Source of the DNA: Novosphingobium clariflavum
GTDB taxonomy: Bacteria; Pseudomonadota; Alphaproteobacteria; Sphingomonadales; Sphingomonadaceae
DNA: 64,000 nt
NCBI RefSeq assembly: GCF_026420865.1
Contig: NZ_JAPCWC010000009.1
Coordinates: 1-64,000, forward strand
Direction: 5' to 3'
Shown: positions 63,696-64,000 of the stretch, piece after piece
Numbering within the stretch: position 1 is the stretch's first letter
Layout: the number at the start of each line of letters is the position of its first letter
Position numbers and translations under genes: made by a program
The notes under the pieces: generated by a model
What the model saw: the letters and a program-made list of their open reading frames with translations, nothing else
Told to the model about the DNA's origin: nothing
Databases searched by the model: none

Positions 63696-64000
63696 TTACG
63701 CGCCCTTCCACTCACGGCGCTCTTCCGCCGCGCGCAGGACTTCGTAAGCCAGCTGGTAGGTCTGAAAGGCCTTGGCGGCCTCGGCATCGTCGGGCCGGAC
63801 ATCCGGGTGGACTTCCTTGGCCTTCATCCGCCAGGCCTTGCGCACGGCATCGAAGTCGGCATCGGGATCGAGCCCAAGCGCCTCCAAGGCGTTGAGCTCA
63901 TCCCGGCTGCGGCTGCCGTCGCCCGAGCCCGCCCAGCCGTAATGCGCCGATTCCTTGTAGCCGTCGGTCTCGGAACGCTCTTCAGCCTCGCGCTGCGCGG
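63696..64000 (-). CDS. J-domain (DnaJ-like) protein, partial
   Basis: The C-terminal ~100 residues of a gene whose start lies beyond the window. The J domain is at the end: LNALEALGLDPDADFDAV, then the HPD tripeptide in AKEVHPDVRP that contacts DnaK, and YQLAYEVLRAAEERREW. The upstream part is acidic and serine/glycine-rich (GYKESAHYGWAGSGDGSR). A C-terminal J domain differs from classic DnaJ. Truncated by the window edge. Confidence 0.85.
   Translation of the reverse strand, partial: AQREAEERSETDGYKESAHYGWAGSGDGSRSRDELNALEALGLDPDADFDAVRKAWRMKAKEVHPDVRPDDAEAAKAFQTYQLAYEVLRAAEERREWKGA

Overview
The window is high-GC DNA with short intergenic gaps, many 4-8 nt start/stop overlaps and frequent GTG/TTG starts. 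The gene set points to an alphaproteobacterium of the order Sphingomonadales, most like Novosphingobium or a relative: bamE next to a cytochrome bc1 chaperone and a DUF177 gene, an Entner-Doudoroff operon with glk, phosphate-selective porins beside pst-phoU-phoB, hslVU, and a divergent infA. The taxonomic call is inference from gene content and style, not from a marker gene search.

Layout. 0-6.4 kb: polysaccharide genes (GT2 glycosyltransferase, Wzx-like flippase), a retropepsin-like protease, an Atm1-type ABC exporter and a membrane protein. 6.3-13.7 kb: small metabolic genes (DUF1737, PhyH-type dioxygenase, GFA protein), hslVU, bamE, cytochrome bc1 chaperone, DUF177, an unlisted 50-residue ORF, infA, and a second aspartyl protease with a PDZ domain. 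14.2-23.3 kb: Pho regulon on the minus strand (pstS-pstC-pstA-pstB-phoU-phoB) plus two divergent porins, with TGTCA direct repeats upstream of pstS and between the porins. The likely cognate kinase phoR sits 12 kb away (31.9 kb). 23.26-23.53 kb: a cluster of palindromic intergenic repeats.

23.6-31.5 kb: central carbon operon on the minus strand (zwf; edd-glk-eda-PEPC-like). The PEPC homologue lacks several canonical active-site residues. 32.9-36.6 kb: a GH130 phosphorylase and a GT4 glycosyltransferase with a C-terminal helical domain, preceded by an exact GGAAC-N17-CGTT general-stress (EcfG-type) promoter. 36.9-42.9 kb: arginine succinyltransferase (AST) operon with a DUF1338 (2-oxoadipate dioxygenase family) gene and an M20 hydrolase added, lacking astC and astE. 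43-49 kb: HAD phosphatase, then nudC/serine hydrolase/mutY (minus) divergent from DUF721(DciA-like)-DsbA-DsbA-SMC (plus). 53-58 kb: soxR with a near-consensus SoxR box facing a VOC gene, an exported adenosine-deaminase-like protein, hemF, a PdeM-like phosphoesterase, and infC, which appears to start at ATA. 58.2-64 kb: GNAT, a membrane-anchored LuxR-HTH/DUF4019 protein, a probable lipoprotein, the rutBCDA pyrimidine ring-opening genes, and the end of a J-domain gene that runs off the window.

No tRNA, rRNA, CRISPR array, transposase gene or prophage was recognised. The least explained items are the stress-promoter GT4/GH130 pair, the degenerate PEPC in the sugar operon, the DUF1338/M20-containing AST operon, and the families of palindromic repeats placed at gene ends.
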